This document shows, one piece after another, positions 10,721-21,624 of a stretch of 64,000 nucleotides of DNA (position 1 is the stretch's first letter; each line of letters opens with the position of its first letter). A program made the translations under genes and the position numbers. Under the pieces are notes generated by a model. That model saw only the letters and a program-made list of their open reading frames with translations. It had not been told where the DNA came from and did not search any database. Where the stretch lies: assembly GCA_002286855.1 (NCBI GenBank), contig NRSV01000028.1, positions 186,001 to 250,000 of the forward strand. The letters run 5' to 3'. This DNA is from Bipolaris cookei (taxonomy: Eukaryota; Ascomycota; Dothideomycetes; Pleosporales; Pleosporaceae).

Positions 10721-11299
10721 TGTGTGCGATTACGATATGATGGAGGGAAGAGCAACGAATTCGAGCCGTATTGGGGTAGGTTTCTTCAGCGATTGGTGTA
10801 GTTCCCAGCAAAAGAGAATGACCAGACGGTTCGAAACATACGGAAGGGCTTGAGAGTGCGCATCTTGACAATTTGCTTGGCCTCAGTCGTGGATGTGTTT
10901 TGCCAGGAAGACGCGTTGCGGGGAAGCAAGCGCACGGACCACGCAGAGATGCGGAGTTGAACCTCGGCCATTTCGTAATGAACCATGATCTTTGTTACAC
11001 TCCGCAAAAGCATCATTTAGGGTATTTTGTTGTTTTTCTTTCAAGTATTAACATGGTAACTAGTATGTATGGCTCATAGGGACTTTGGTAACCACGAGTA
11101 TTCATTTCTCTCCAATGGTTGTGGACTACACTAGACCTTGCTGAAGCCCTTACTTATACCATTACCTAGTTCCAGTATTTTGCCTGTTCTTCAATTCTGG
11201 TAACAAAATGATGTGTTCTTATTCGTTAGGCAATGTTCTTTCAACGTATTCCTTAGGATGAACTCTATCTTTCTTTGAACCTGGAAGACATCCTTTGCT
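10721..11299. other. Intergenic, no supported gene
   Basis: It presumably holds the promoter of the acyl-CoA dehydrogenase gene. Overlapping short frames on both strands show no domain. Confidence 0.45.
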
Positions 11300-11800
11300 C
11301 TATGTCTCTTCTGGATCGACACATGGCGCGAGATCTAAGGGCTTCACATCCTCCCCATCGGGCATGTACTCGTGTGTAGTATTTGAGGGACTTAATACTG
11401 TACAGCTAGCCTTCTTCTCCCCATGTGGTCTGCTTCCCATTATTTTCCTACAGAGAATTTGCGGCTCAGCATTTCGGCCTCCATCTGCCTGCTGCGAAGA
11501 TTTCTTTGACGGAGAGAGAAGCTTTCCATAAGGGATTTCATAAATGATACCATTGAAGTCGTCCCAATATGGTATGCTTTGTCTGTAGGAGACATGATCG
11601 CCATGGCGCTTGCTATTCGGGTTTGGAGCATTGCATATAGCACCAGTAGGCTGTGCATGTGTATGCTGGAGCTGGTTTTGAGACTTGGAAGCATACAGTA
11701 TGGGTTCAGTGTCACTTGGTGGCTGACACTGTGCTGAACATTGTTGGCGGCAGTGCCTTTGTCCGCGTGGACACATGTCGTCTGGATTTCCTTGTAACAT
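11300..11800 (-). CDS. Unknown Cys-containing 166-aa protein
   Basis: A single open frame on the minus strand, hydrophilic throughout, without a signal peptide or membrane span. The N-terminus holds closely spaced cysteines (MCPRGQRHCRQQCSAQCQ) that might bind metal or form disulfides, but the spacing fits no domain I know. The middle reads YWDDFNGIIYEIPYGKLL, the only hydrophobic patch. It could equally be one exon of a larger gene or a chance frame; I keep it at low confidence because of its length and reasonable composition. Confidence 0.35.
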   Translation of the reverse strand: MLQGNPDDMCPRGQRHCRQQCSAQCQPPSDTEPILYASKSQNQLQHTHAQPTGAICNAPNPNSKRHGDHVSYRQSIPYWDDFNGIIYEIPYGKLLSPSKKSSQQADGGRNAEPQILCRKIMGSRPHGEKKASCTVLSPSNTTHEYMPDGEDVKPLDLAPCVDPEET

Positions 11801-12496
11801 GCGAGAAAACTCACTGACTATGGAAAAGATCTACAATAGGACTGAAGACTTTATTTGGGTGGTTACGTTACAGTGTAATGTTCTAAGAGAGAGACCTTCA
11901 CAGCGAAATAGCACTGACTTATATCAGCACCAACGATTCCGCTAAGAAGGACGTGAAAGCCCCCTGGTGATTCTTAGACTGAATCGTGACCAAGATATTC
12001 AATATAGGCCGAGCTTATCGTTGATGTAATGATGCTGTACATTTCTTTCTCATGCTAAAGTAGGCTGTAGCAGAGTCATTGATTATACGTACATTACCGA
12101 CACATCGCATGCTCAAAAAGTTGTATTTGAATGTAAGATATTCATGCTTGAAACCATGTTGACACACCTCATTCGGACATCATTCATTCAATATATAATT
12201 CACATCTGCCAACATGTAGCTATACCCACAAAATAAAAAAGTAGTTTCATATCCAATTTGCAATTCCTGCTCCCATACTATCGCAAAGTGATACAAAGAG
12301 ACATTCGAACACAAGAAATCCCCCAGCGCCATGCTATGCTAGAATCGCAAGCCTAACGGATATTTGCCGTAAATAAAAACGCCCAAGATGATGCATTGAG
12401 ATAAACAAAACGCTTTCATACGACCCAAAGAACTCGTACAAACTTGATGAAGAGAAAAAAGACATAACTAAAGCCGCATCAGCTGCTTTGTTACCA
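11801..12496. other. Intergenic, AT-rich towards 12,200
   Basis: No frame with coding character. It presumably contains the 3' flank of the following minus-strand gene and the 5' flank of the preceding one. Confidence 0.45.
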
Positions 12497-13843
12497 TTAT
12501 GTTGGTTCACTGCCATCATGTGGCATGATGTCGCTCTTCACATGGGATACTGAGAGCTTTGAATCATCGGAGACAATACTCAAGCTCCCGAGATTGTGTG
12601 CTGCGTCCTCGATATCTGTTGTGTGTGCCTTATTGGCATCTTCCTGTGACCAGTGGTTGTGGACAGTATCATGTCCACCCTGAGAACTGTTCATTTTGTT
12701 GTTTCGCTCACTACCTCTCAGCCTTTTTGTCCAATCAGTGCTGAAGTTTGGATGATACCGCTCATTAAGCTCCGGATCGCGCACACGGGCTTCTAGTTGT
12801 GGATGCCTTTTCAGCATAGCGTACATGTTGTCGTCAATACCTAGAACGGCTTTTGAACCATTACTTTCATGCATCTGCAATCTAGTACCGACGACCCGGA
12901 TAGCCGCATAGACATATCGATTTTCCTCACCAAGGCAGTTCCACAAAGTCTCCAACTCGACTGCAAAGATTGGGCGGACAAAATGCGTCTGCGCGATGAA
13001 ACTGTCAATTCGAAAAGCGTCCTTGTGAAGGCCAAGAAGCTCCATAGTTTGAGCCAACGAACATGCGACAAACGTCTTCTTGGGAATGCGAATCTGTTCC
13101 ATCGTAGCCATGGTGTGATACTGACAAGCCCTGATCATCCAGGAGATCAACACCCTCATTGCAGCCTTGCTGCTTTTGCCGCGAGGCAGGTTCATTTCCT
13201 GAGAGGTTGGTGGCTCGCTCGAGCTCCTGCCATCTTGGTGCTGTATCGTTCGGATATACTTGTTGACAACCCTCCGGCCAAGAAATAAAACCAGCAGCTT
13301 CTTGGGAACTTGGTAGACAAACACGACTCCAGTATCCTGCTCAACGATATCGACTGCCGGCCCGTGTAGCGCGTTCAACTTTCTCTCCGGTTGCAGATAG
13401 GGCAACAGGCTGTGCAATGTGTGTATATGGCGAATGTCTTCCGGATTCGGATAAGGATGAGCTATACCTGAGTGGGAGGCCCATCCAGCATAACCCAGAG
13501 TACTGATAGACTCAGCCTGTGAACTAGTTGGATAGCCAGATGACTCATATTCGTCGCTAGACCAATGGCTTGGCTCCATGGGCTCTGATGTAGCGCTGTT
13601 ATCGAGTGGCTGGCCCCATGGTTGATATGGGGTGCTTCCATACTGATTTGTTTCTTCTGGATTTGGTGCAGGGTAAGTTATTGCACGGTGTGCGAGATAG
13701 GCTCCAACAATGTCTCCATGTTGCTGGTCTGAGGTGGTTCCTTGGAGGCCACGTGTGAATGCTGGGGCATTCGGATTTAGATGAGTAGCAGTGACTCTGC
13801 CGTCTTCTCCATAGCAGTAATAGGTAGCCATGTCTCTTTTCAA
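12497..13843 (-). CDS. Unknown 448-aa protein
   Basis: A single exon. The N-terminal 130 residues are hydrophilic and rich in Tyr, Pro and Ser (YYCYGEDGRV at the start). The middle (about 150-190) holds a more ordered segment with VDIVEQDTGVVFVYQVPKK followed by a hydrophobic run LLVLFLGRRVV. Residues 225-330 form a helical region (MRVLISWMIRACQYHTMATM, TLWNCLGEEN, YVYAAIRVVG). The last 100 residues are polar and acidic. No known domain or signal peptide is seen. A second ATG four codons later (MATYYC…) is an alternative start. The length and continuous frame support a real gene; function unknown. Confidence 0.6.
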   Translation of the reverse strand: MKRDMATYYCYGEDGRVTATHLNPNAPAFTRGLQGTTSDQQHGDIVGAYLAHRAITYPAPNPEETNQYGSTPYQPWGQPLDNSATSEPMEPSHWSSDEYESSGYPTSSQAESISTLGYAGWASHSGIAHPYPNPEDIRHIHTLHSLLPYLQPERKLNALHGPAVDIVEQDTGVVFVYQVPKKLLVLFLGRRVVNKYIRTIQHQDGRSSSEPPTSQEMNLPRGKSSKAAMRVLISWMIRACQYHTMATMEQIRIPKKTFVACSLAQTMELLGLHKDAFRIDSFIAQTHFVRPIFAVELETLWNCLGEENRYVYAAIRVVGTRLQMHESNGSKAVLGIDDNMYAMLKRHPQLEARVRDPELNERYHPNFSTDWTKRLRGSERNNKMNSSQGGHDTVHNHWSQEDANKAHTTDIEDAAHNLGSLSIVSDDSKLSVSHVKSDIMPHDGSEPT

Positions 13844-16668
13844 GTTCGGATGACGTTGTTGTATGTGCTGATAGTGGTTGTCGTGATAAAACGTGCGTGC
13901 CGGGTTGAAAGAGCTTTTCTAGCTTGAATTTTGTCCGAAAATAGAGGTTGCAGTTGATCTCGTGGACTTGCCTTGATTACAATCGTAGTAAAGGCGGGGG
14001 ACCGGTATTAATCCAGGACGTTGCGCTATATGTATGGGTACAGGGGAGCTCATTGTGGCTTGACAATATAAGCGCTAACATAAGTCGTTGTCGATTGTGA
14101 CTTTTCAATCGTTCCAGGATTGCGCATTGTATATCGACATTGTGGTTGAAGATGCTGGCAGTCCAGATGAAACGGTACAGACTGATCGCCCGACGGGCGG
14201 CCGTGCGCACGACCTTGGCGTGCCCAATCCGGTTACATTTGCTGGGATGCGGGTGAACGCCGCGCCAAGACAATGTCACGTGCATGAACATTGTCTCTCA
14301 CTACTTGTAGAGATTAGGTGACGCTTATGATAAAATGCTGATAACAAGAACCGCCAAACTCATCGTTGGATGTCTTCAGATACTTTAATATGTGATCTGA
14401 TATATATTGTCATTGGTGTAACAAATGTGATTGCAAAGCCTATGGCATTTGAGCAGAATACAATATCGTAAAAGTGTAGTAAAGAAAAGCAAAGAAAGAG
14501 CGGTTTATATAAGACACTGTTTCCGCATCGTTACTAAATTCTCATGTCTCACGTGCCAAAAATTACTTGAGACATTCACTGCTCACTAGAACGACCCAAA
14601 TTCCGTGTGCATCGCATTAGGATATACAAGGAGTTGCATCTTTCACAATAAGTATTGGAAATTGAGCGAGAAGGCACTTCGCTCACGACCCGAAAAAGAA
14701 AATGACGACACAACAGGACTTGCTCTTAACCTGTGTATCAATCTATTCTATGCCCATCCAAGTATTTTGGTGATATTAATACGTTCTCAAGCTACCAGGA
14801 TGACTTGATATTTCACACTGGTTTTCTTGGACTGAAGTATTGCTGGTTCATCAAAGGGTTTCCAGTCTTCCTAGTTGATCTGATTGATACGAGCCTTTCC
14901 ACATAATCTTTCAAAGACACTGTGGGACGCGAGATTGTGAACTGTCAGTCAAGCTGGAAGATCGTTCGTAGTTCTATACTTGGTGTGCTATGATTATGTT
15001 CACACGTGAAACGGACACCGCTTAAGTGACGGCATACTCAGTTCAAACCTTAGTAACTCATTCAACCGCAATACTTGCTTACCAAACTAAGTTGATGGAG
15101 AGCCTGGAGCGATTGAGACCTAATGTACTGTAAATACCTTGATAGTGGAGTCGAACTTTACGTGTACGCTTTTTGATAAAGCAATAGTCTATGAAGATGT
15201 TGTTTGAAAGGAACATGCTCCATGACCATGCTCCCAGTAGCCTAATGACCATGGAGAAGTGCTCATTACCAGAGAGAGTGTGCTTCGTATCGTCCAACGC
15301 GGTAACAAGCTAAGACTGACGTTGAGCTGGCAGGTGTTTTTGCTTATACAAAATCTTCCTATGTGAATGCATCGTTCCCATGAACCATATCGATGAGAAG
15401 AAAGCCGGGAGAAGCATGTAATATACTTCGCTACGTAGGGTGCAAGGCGAGATAAATGGGTTGGAGGATCGAGGAAATAACATATACGTTGCCAACCGTT
15501 AGCACTGAGAAACAAATAACTAACCAAGCTGTCAAGGACAGACCTATGTCCATTTTGGAAAGTTCCGCTAAAATTTGAAGTCAAATTTCTCGTATAGGGG
15601 GATGAGGGGGCCAAGCGTTGATCACTAGGTCCTATGAGGAAAGTGGTACGGCCAGCACTAGTAGAGGGCATTGTGTAGAACAACAAAGTCCCGGATGATG
15701 TCGAAGTCGATGGGAAAAAGCCTCAATGCTATCGATACTGGCTATGGTTCTCTCGCCACTTAACTTCTACAGTGTATTCTTTTTTAAGTCCAGTGATTGC
15801 AGCGACGTTGGATTTATTAACGATGCCCAGCTTCGCTCGGCGTCGTCCTTTCGGTTAAATGGGTAATTGCGGGTGGCTGTGATTGGCGGTTAGAACTAGA
15901 GTTGTTTCTATGCACGCTAAATTACTAGCGGGGAGCCGATGGTGGCTTCGCGACCGCGTCGAACACACGCAGTTGTTCCTGTCGTCATGGACATTGTGTG
16001 AAGTCAACCGATAATCACTATGGTGGTGAGGGGAGTGTAAAAGAGACATGGTATGATATCTAATTTGGCAAGCCGGGGAACCGGACGTGTCAATTTGATG
16101 CATACCAACTGCATGATAGATTGTTATGCATGTTGATCATGCTTGGAACGGTTGGCGATCAATACCCAGCAAAAACACGTTCTATACTTACTTACTCGTT
16201 TGCCACCATAACTACAATCGATATCTTGAGACGCATGAGTGCCATCGGATGAACGGGTAGGCAATGAAGACAGGAAACATCCTATTAACCGGCCAGTTCT
16301 TACCTTCGTTGCAGCCCTTTCTGCATGCACTTCTCTCAAGCGAGTGGGACCTGCATTTCATGTGTTCAGTTTATACCCCAGGAATGTCCACTCCAGTCAG
16401 GCGTCCAAACAGTCTACCCCAGAAGTGGGAGCTTGGCCCAGTGCTCCCGAGGTCCAAGCCGGCTGATTTGTGGACTAGTCTGGAGATTCTCCACAAACCG
16501 CTAGCAGATGGCGCTACGGGGTAGATTCCAAGAACGTTCCTCAAAGATATGCAGACGCAGGAGCCAAGGACCCGGTTAAACTACCCAGCTGGAGTGGATA
16601 TGCACCACCGAGGCGGGTGGATTGATTAAACACGAAGACGCTAGAATTTTAGAATAACCGTCGAATAC
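13844..16668. other. Gene-poor stretch of 2.8 kb
   Basis: It contains only short or frame-broken reading frames. A minus-strand set between 15,079 and 15,686 switches frame two or three times and may be a decayed gene, but no family can be named. No terminal inverted repeats or target duplications were spotted. The right end carries the xylanase promoter. Confidence 0.4.
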
Positions 16669-16675
16669 TATATAT
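16669..16675 (+). promoter_or_regulatory. TATA-like box of the xylanase gene
   Basis: TATATAT lies 76 bp upstream of the xylanase start codon, a usual position for a strong fungal promoter given a short 5' leader. No experimental start site is available. Confidence 0.5.
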
Positions 16676-16750
16676 GTAGGAATATCATCTGTACTTTGAA
16701 CGTACTGTGGTAGACAGCTCTAATCAAACCGAGTATCAGCATCAGACACC

Positions 16751-17867
16751 ATGCATTTCTCCAGCATCCTCGCTAGCTTGGCTGTTATCAGCTCTGCTGT
16801 GGCCAGCCCGTGAGTAACATCCTACATCTAGTCAAGAACGCATTTACTTACGTCGTGCCCTCAGTGTTCGTCCTGGTAATGGCACCAATGACAGCCTTTA
16901 CAAGTCCATGAAGAAGGCTGGAAGAGAGTTCATTGGCACTGCCCTGACCCTCAGAAACTCTACCCGGGAAGACGAGATTATGAAAGCTGATTTCAACTCC
17001 TTCACGCCCGAGAACAGCATGAAGTGGGAGTCCGTCGAGCCATCTCGCAATAACTTCACCTTTGCGGATGCCGACCGCTACGCCGCATACGCAAGGAAGA
17101 ACAACCTCGAGGTGCACTGCCATACCCTTGTTTGGCACTCCCAACTTCCCGCCTGGGTCTCCGGCGGCGGTTTCGACAACAAGACCCTCATTGACATCAT
17201 GGAGAACCACATCAAGACTGTCATGACCCGCTACAAGAGCGTCTGCACCCGCTGGGACGTCGTCAACGAGGCCCTCAACGAAGACGGAACCTACCGCGAG
17301 TCCGTCTGGTACAACACCATCGGCGAGGCCTTCCTGCCCATTGCCTTCCGTTTCGCCAATAAGTACCGCGGCAAGGCCCAGCTCTACTACAACGACTACA
17401 ACCTCGAGTACAACGGCAACAAGACCCAGGGTGCTGCCCGCATCGTCAAGCTCATCAAGTCCTACGGCGTCCGCATCGACGGTGTCGGCTACCAGGCCCA
17501 TCTCGCTAGCGAGCCCACCCCTACCGCCCCCGGCGCTGCCCCCGACCAGGCCACTCTCGAGGCTGCCCTCTGCGCCACCGCTAACCTCGGCGTCAAGGTC
17601 GTCTACACCGAGATCGATCTCCGCATGAACACCCCTGCCACCCCCGAGAAGCTCCAGGTCCAGGCCGATGCTTTCGAGCGCGTTGCAAAGTCCTGCCTCG
17701 CTGTCAAACAGTGTGTTGGTATGACTGTCTGGGGTATTTCAGATGAGTACTCATGGATTCCTGGTGTTTTTGCCGGTGAAGGTGCTGCCCTACTCTGGGA
17801 TGAGACCTACAACAAGAAGCCTGCCTATGCTGGTTTCTTGAAGGGAATTAAGGCCAAGAAACACTAG
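16751..17867 (+). CDS. Secreted GH10 endo-1,4-beta-xylanase
   Basis: Two exons, 16751-16809 and 16865-17867 (55-bp intron), 353 aa. A signal peptide (MHFSSILASLAVISSAVA) precedes a complete single GH10 barrel with no carbohydrate-binding module. The family landmarks are present: HTLVWHSQLPAWV, the acid/base Glu at residue 155 in WDVVNEAL, the nucleophile Glu at 269 in VVYTEIDLRM, and MTVWGISDEYSWIPG near the end. The enzyme cleaves internal beta-1,4 bonds of xylan outside the cell by a retaining mechanism. The central part of the gene uses almost only C- or G-ending codons, as expected for high expression, while both ends are more relaxed. A TATA-like box lies 76 bp upstream. Confidence 0.97.
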
Positions 17868-18319
17868 ATGTGCGTGCGGTTTGAGGGTTCTTTGTAGATA
17901 CATATGAATTATTTTTATAATGGCCACGTATATGACGCGGATTTTGCGTTGCATGTTTCTTTCATTGAATCATCATGTGCCTTTTGCGTCTTGGTCGTGA
18001 TATATTTAAATGATCGTTTGGTTTCTTACAATACATGTGACTATTTGTACCTATGGCAACTGCTTGACAACTATAGTTATCAGATCATATTTAATCTGAC
18101 CTTCTCCATGCATTCCACCATCTTCTTTCCGCTTCAAACCAGCTCCGGATAATGAAAGAGAATTAAGAGGACTACTGCCAGAACCTATTCGACCAAGAGG
18201 CGGTGATTCTGGTCTCCTAGAGATGACTTGCTGATAATCTACAATCCAAACATCCTAGTGATCATGATGAATTCGTGCGTACTTTTGCCTGGGTACTTCC
18301 GATCGTGGACTTTCGCCTC
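17868..18319. other. 3' flank between xylanase and MYND pseudogene
   Basis: AT-rich, with no coding signal; it presumably contains both 3' ends. Confidence 0.5.
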
Positions 18320-19380
18320 TCAAAACTGAGCGTTGAAGTTGTTCTCCACGACAAAGGAGCGAACTGCGGCGTCCATGCTCTCCAGCAGGCTAGCCTTATC
18401 TACAGAGTTGCTAACAATCATTCTGCCGATCAAATTGATTGTTAGCAACTCTGCTTATCTACCTGGTATGCTTCCTCATATAGAACGATCATCTCAGCGA
18501 GCTTTTTGTAACTAGCCTCTCATTTTGTGACAGCTTGATTGAGGTTGCTAGCCGCAAGCACTCCTATCTTGTGACCAAGACCATCAATATCATGAACTTT
18601 GCTCAACATGTCGAGGAGAGATCTGTTGTAACCGAATCGATACACTTTTTTGACGACTGCCATGTGCATGTTCTCATAATCTCTCCAAGTTCATAACGCT
18701 TTGCGGATTCCGTATTGTGCACTGGTAATGTCAATGACCCACTGTATTTCCGTCTTCTTTGGGCCTGATGCGAAGAATTGCATGCAGGTAATCTGACCAG
18801 TTAGCACTCGCAAGGGCATCCTCGCGGAATATAGCCACTTTTTGACTGACCAACCGAAGAGATATTTCAAGTCCCTCAAATTTTACAGGCATTCCTATCA
18901 ATGCTTTGTTAGTGCAACGTGGTGAAAACTTCATGAAAGCCAGCTACCTTCAACAAGGGCTTTGGTGAGGTCATGCAGGTGTGCCTGTGACTCGTTGCAA
19001 CATATAGCAACGAGTGTTGCTTCGCGAACATTGTGGCCTGTTGTCAGATGTTTAGGAAATTTGCTGAAGTGACTGCTATTCTTTGTCTTATCAGCCTAGT
19101 AGATTTCTAGACCCTCAAGCGCCTGGTCAATGTCCACCATAGAGATGTCCCAAGTCTTTTCGCAGAAGTTGAAGTAAGCTTGCTCAACAATTTCGGCGAT
19201 TCGGGTCAGGCTTTTCTCCAATTGAGCGTCCTTGCATGCTTTCTTGTGCTTCGGCCTATCGTTCATCTGGCATTCTTTGTTAAATTAGTAACGTGAATAG
19301 GTATCTGATTTGCAACTGACACACACATTGGGAGCTGATTTTTCGCAAGCAGCGCATATACCTTGCGGTTCGGGAACCAT
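18320..19380 (-). pseudogene. Decayed MYND zinc-finger gene
   Basis: Reading the minus strand from the ATG at 19380 gives a MYND-type start (GICAACEKSAPNVCVSC), then ECQMNDRPKHKKACKD, matching the Cys/His order of MYND fingers. The body continues as a hydrophilic helical protein (for example FEGLEISLRLVSQKVAIFRE) to a stop at 18322-18320. It is broken by stops inside the finger, at 19098-19096 (TAG), 18693-18691 (TGA) and 18522-18520 (TGA), and by a 51-bp insertion at 18403-18453. One good intron (GTAGCT..GATAG, near 18,955-18,903) survives, and a 43-bp intron near 18,811-18,769 would restore another frame switch. MYND fingers usually mediate protein contacts; this copy should be inactive. 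Confidence 0.7.
18403..18453. mobile_element. 51-bp hairpin element with 8-bp target duplication
   Basis: It consists of two perfect 18-bp inverted arms, CAGAGTTGCTAACAATCA and its complement, around a 15-bp loop. It is flanked by direct 8-bp copies of CTTATCTA at 18395-18402 and 18454-18461. The CAG start and 8-bp duplication fit hAT-type ends. Removing it with one duplication copy restores the frame of the surrounding MYND pseudogene (…AYQVDK joined to ASLLES…). Confidence 0.82.
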
Positions 19381-20154
19381 TGGAGCCAGTGGAATGGAAA
19401 ATAGTCAGAGACGATGTTGTGGGTTCACTAGGATATGTGGGTAGAGGAAGAAGCTTTATAGCAGAGTTGATTGCGTATTCATTTCGTTTTGTTTAAGCAA
19501 ACATGAAGGTGAAAGTGAGTGAGCAGGCAGCAACAAGTTTGCTCAACGCACAGTCAATCTAATTTCACTCAACGTTTTCCCCTATATCGCATTCATGATT
19601 AGCAGGCGAAAGGACAATGTGGTGGTGTCGCAAATTTTTGTTATTCTGGAAACATCTTCTGAGATTTGCGTGTCGAGAATAGCAATTGATACCTCACAGC
19701 TTTCCTAGGTGCATGGTAGTCAGTATGCATGGCCGATTGCGTGGTGGTAAGTGACAGCTCTGCCATGGCGCTACATTTAAACAGGTGAATGGCATATACC
19801 TCATTTGTGTGTTCGAGCAGCAAGTCGCAAAACGAGAATATATGGGAATAAGAACGTCGAACGTGTAACCAGACGTTAAAACAATCATACCACGTGCTAA
19901 TGCATGCGCATTTCAGATGCACGGAATCTTGGTGGTGAGTCCCCGCGACAATCAGGGACGCGACAAGGATGTTCAGGCTAGTTCGCTAGTTCCTACGTCA
20001 TCGTTCCGCAACTGAAGCTGCCTATACTACATAACACGACTTTTTTCTTGTCCAGTTCTTTCTCATTACTTTGCAATCTCAATTTCAACTCTTAATTGAC
20101 AACTACCACCTCTACAACCTTTGATTATCCCACTTCATCTCAATCTACTTCACA
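19381..20154. other. Intergenic, promoter of the AEQDRY gene
   Basis: No gene is supported. A pyrimidine-rich leader (about 20,040-20,150) directly precedes the next start codon, as is usual for well-expressed fungal genes. Confidence 0.5.
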
Positions 20155-20773
20155 ATGGGTTGGTTTAGCTCCGACGAGAAGTCTGTCTTGGCTACGCATC
20201 CTGTCAACGTCGATGTCACAACAAAGTCAGGTTCTGCTGCAGAGCAAGACCGATACGCCCAGCACTTTTCCTCGGATGCCATCAAACGCGGTGTCGACCG
20301 AGGACTTGATAAGCTCCAGAATGCGGCCAATGCTGCCGGCTCGGGTGCGGAACAAGATCGCTACGCCTCGCATCTCAGCATTGGCGACCGGGGCTACAGG
20401 GCCATCAAAGAGGCTGCCAAGTACCAGGGTGATGGTGCTGAGCAAGACAGGTACAACGCGTACTTCAGCCCCGCGCTGCACAGCGTTGATGCTGTAAAGG
20501 CCGTCAAGGCAGCAGGCAGCGTGGTCGCCAACGGAGAGAAGAATGCTAGCTGGTATGGTCTGGGCTACGATGGTCGGCAGAGGGCCAAGTTAATGGCTGG
20601 TAGCGGTGTGGGGGCTGAGCAGGTAAGCTCTGCATCATAACTTGGACGGCACCAGGATATTAATATAATTGTAGGATCGTCTCGGCTCGCATTTCGCCCT
20701 GAGCAAGGACAGTGTTGCCAATGCTGCACAGAGGGTGAAGGACGGTGCACAGGATGTTCTCTCTCGGAGATGA
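20155..20773 (+). CDS. AEQDRY-repeat protein, 188 aa
   Basis: Two exons, 20155-20622 and 20675-20773, with a 52-bp phase-0 intron (GTAAGC..TGTAG). The protein has no signal peptide or membrane span and is hydrophilic, Ala/Gly-rich and likely helical between repeats. A motif (S/G)xAEQDRY occurs at residues 29-34, 65-70 and 95-100, and a fourth as AEQDRL at 154-159, the last split by the intron between Gln and Asp. Each copy is followed by an aromatic/His segment (AQHFSS, ASHLSI, NAYFSP, GSHFAL) and then an Ala/Lys-rich helix. The layout suggests a short tandem-repeat protein, perhaps stress-related by its composition, but I cannot name a family. The intron is well supported because it restores the fourth repeat. 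Confidence 0.8.
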
Positions 20774-21178
20774 GCAATAATCATACGACGCGACCACAAT
20801 AGCCGCAGCTGGCGCTGACAAATACGTCGAGTGTGAAGTTGTATGGCTTTATAATTGTAATACAAAAAGTCATGCACCAACATAGGATGAACTCTTAGAG
20901 CATCTACAAATCAATGGATATGCTTCCTTGTACATCAACAAACATCGTCCTTGTGCAACCCGTCTATTCAGAAAAGGTGATGTGTGCTATGCGTGCTCAC
21001 ATCGAATGACGACTGGTAAATGACGAATCACAGCCAGCAGAATTAAACTTTAAACTTGGAGTGGACGGGCCATCACGTAGAGATGAAAATCAAGAATGGT
21101 GATGAACCATGGAAAGTTGCGCGAGCGTTGCAGGCCTTTTTGTTCTCATTTGAGCTTCTATGGACTCAGCTGGATATC
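20774..21178. other. Intergenic, no supported gene
   Basis: The 3' flank of the AEQDRY gene; no coding signal. Confidence 0.45.
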
Positions 21179-21181
21179 TAA

Positions 21182-21588
21182 GGGTCTGTTCGGTTATACT
21201 CTCTGTTTTCTGTCTCCGTTTGCCCGCCATTTTGGATTAGTGGATATCGGTCAGCGTTGCAGCTGTGTACATCCAGATTGAAATAGCAAACGGAAAGGCT
21301 GGCTACATGGTTAAACAAAGTTTTCAAAATCTTACTTGAGGTCTTGAGTCCTGCTACTAGGTAGAAAACAGAGCTCCTCTTAGCTGAAAATGGGAAAACG
21401 GTACGTCGAAATTGCATAACATAGGGCTTTTACTATTAGCGCTGGGCTAATGAAATAGAGCTCCGTCTACATAATGGCGTATAGACGTTCTTTGTACCGA
21501 ACACGATGCTATCTCTATCTCCGGCTTTTCTGACGGAGCCTGGGTTAGGTATGGCCAAACGGAAAACGAGACGGAACCGAACAGGCCC
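21182..21588. mobile_element. 407-bp PIF/Harbinger (Tourist)-like MITE
   Basis: The left end is GGGTCTGTTCGGTT and the right end, read inward on the other strand, is GGGCCTGTTCGGTT. The similarity continues imperfectly for about 40 bp (shared GTTTTC and CGTTTG blocks). Both ends abut a TAA trinucleotide (21179-21181 and 21589-21591), the target duplication expected of Tourist-like elements. There is no coding capacity inside. The ends carry a few mismatches, so the insertion is not recent. Confidence 0.72.
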
Positions 21589-21590
21589 TA

Positions 21591-21624
21591 AGCTCGTCAG
21601 CTCGTCAGCTCATCAGCTCGTCAC
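21591..21624. repeat. Tandem AGCTCGTC array
   Basis: Four imperfect copies of the 8-base unit AGCTCGTC begin at the TAA duplication on the right end of the 407-bp element. Confidence 0.6.

Noticed and set aside
15079..15686. Overlapping minus-strand frames that switch phase, possibly a dead gene
   Set aside because: No family could be recognised and no intron set joined the frames convincingly.
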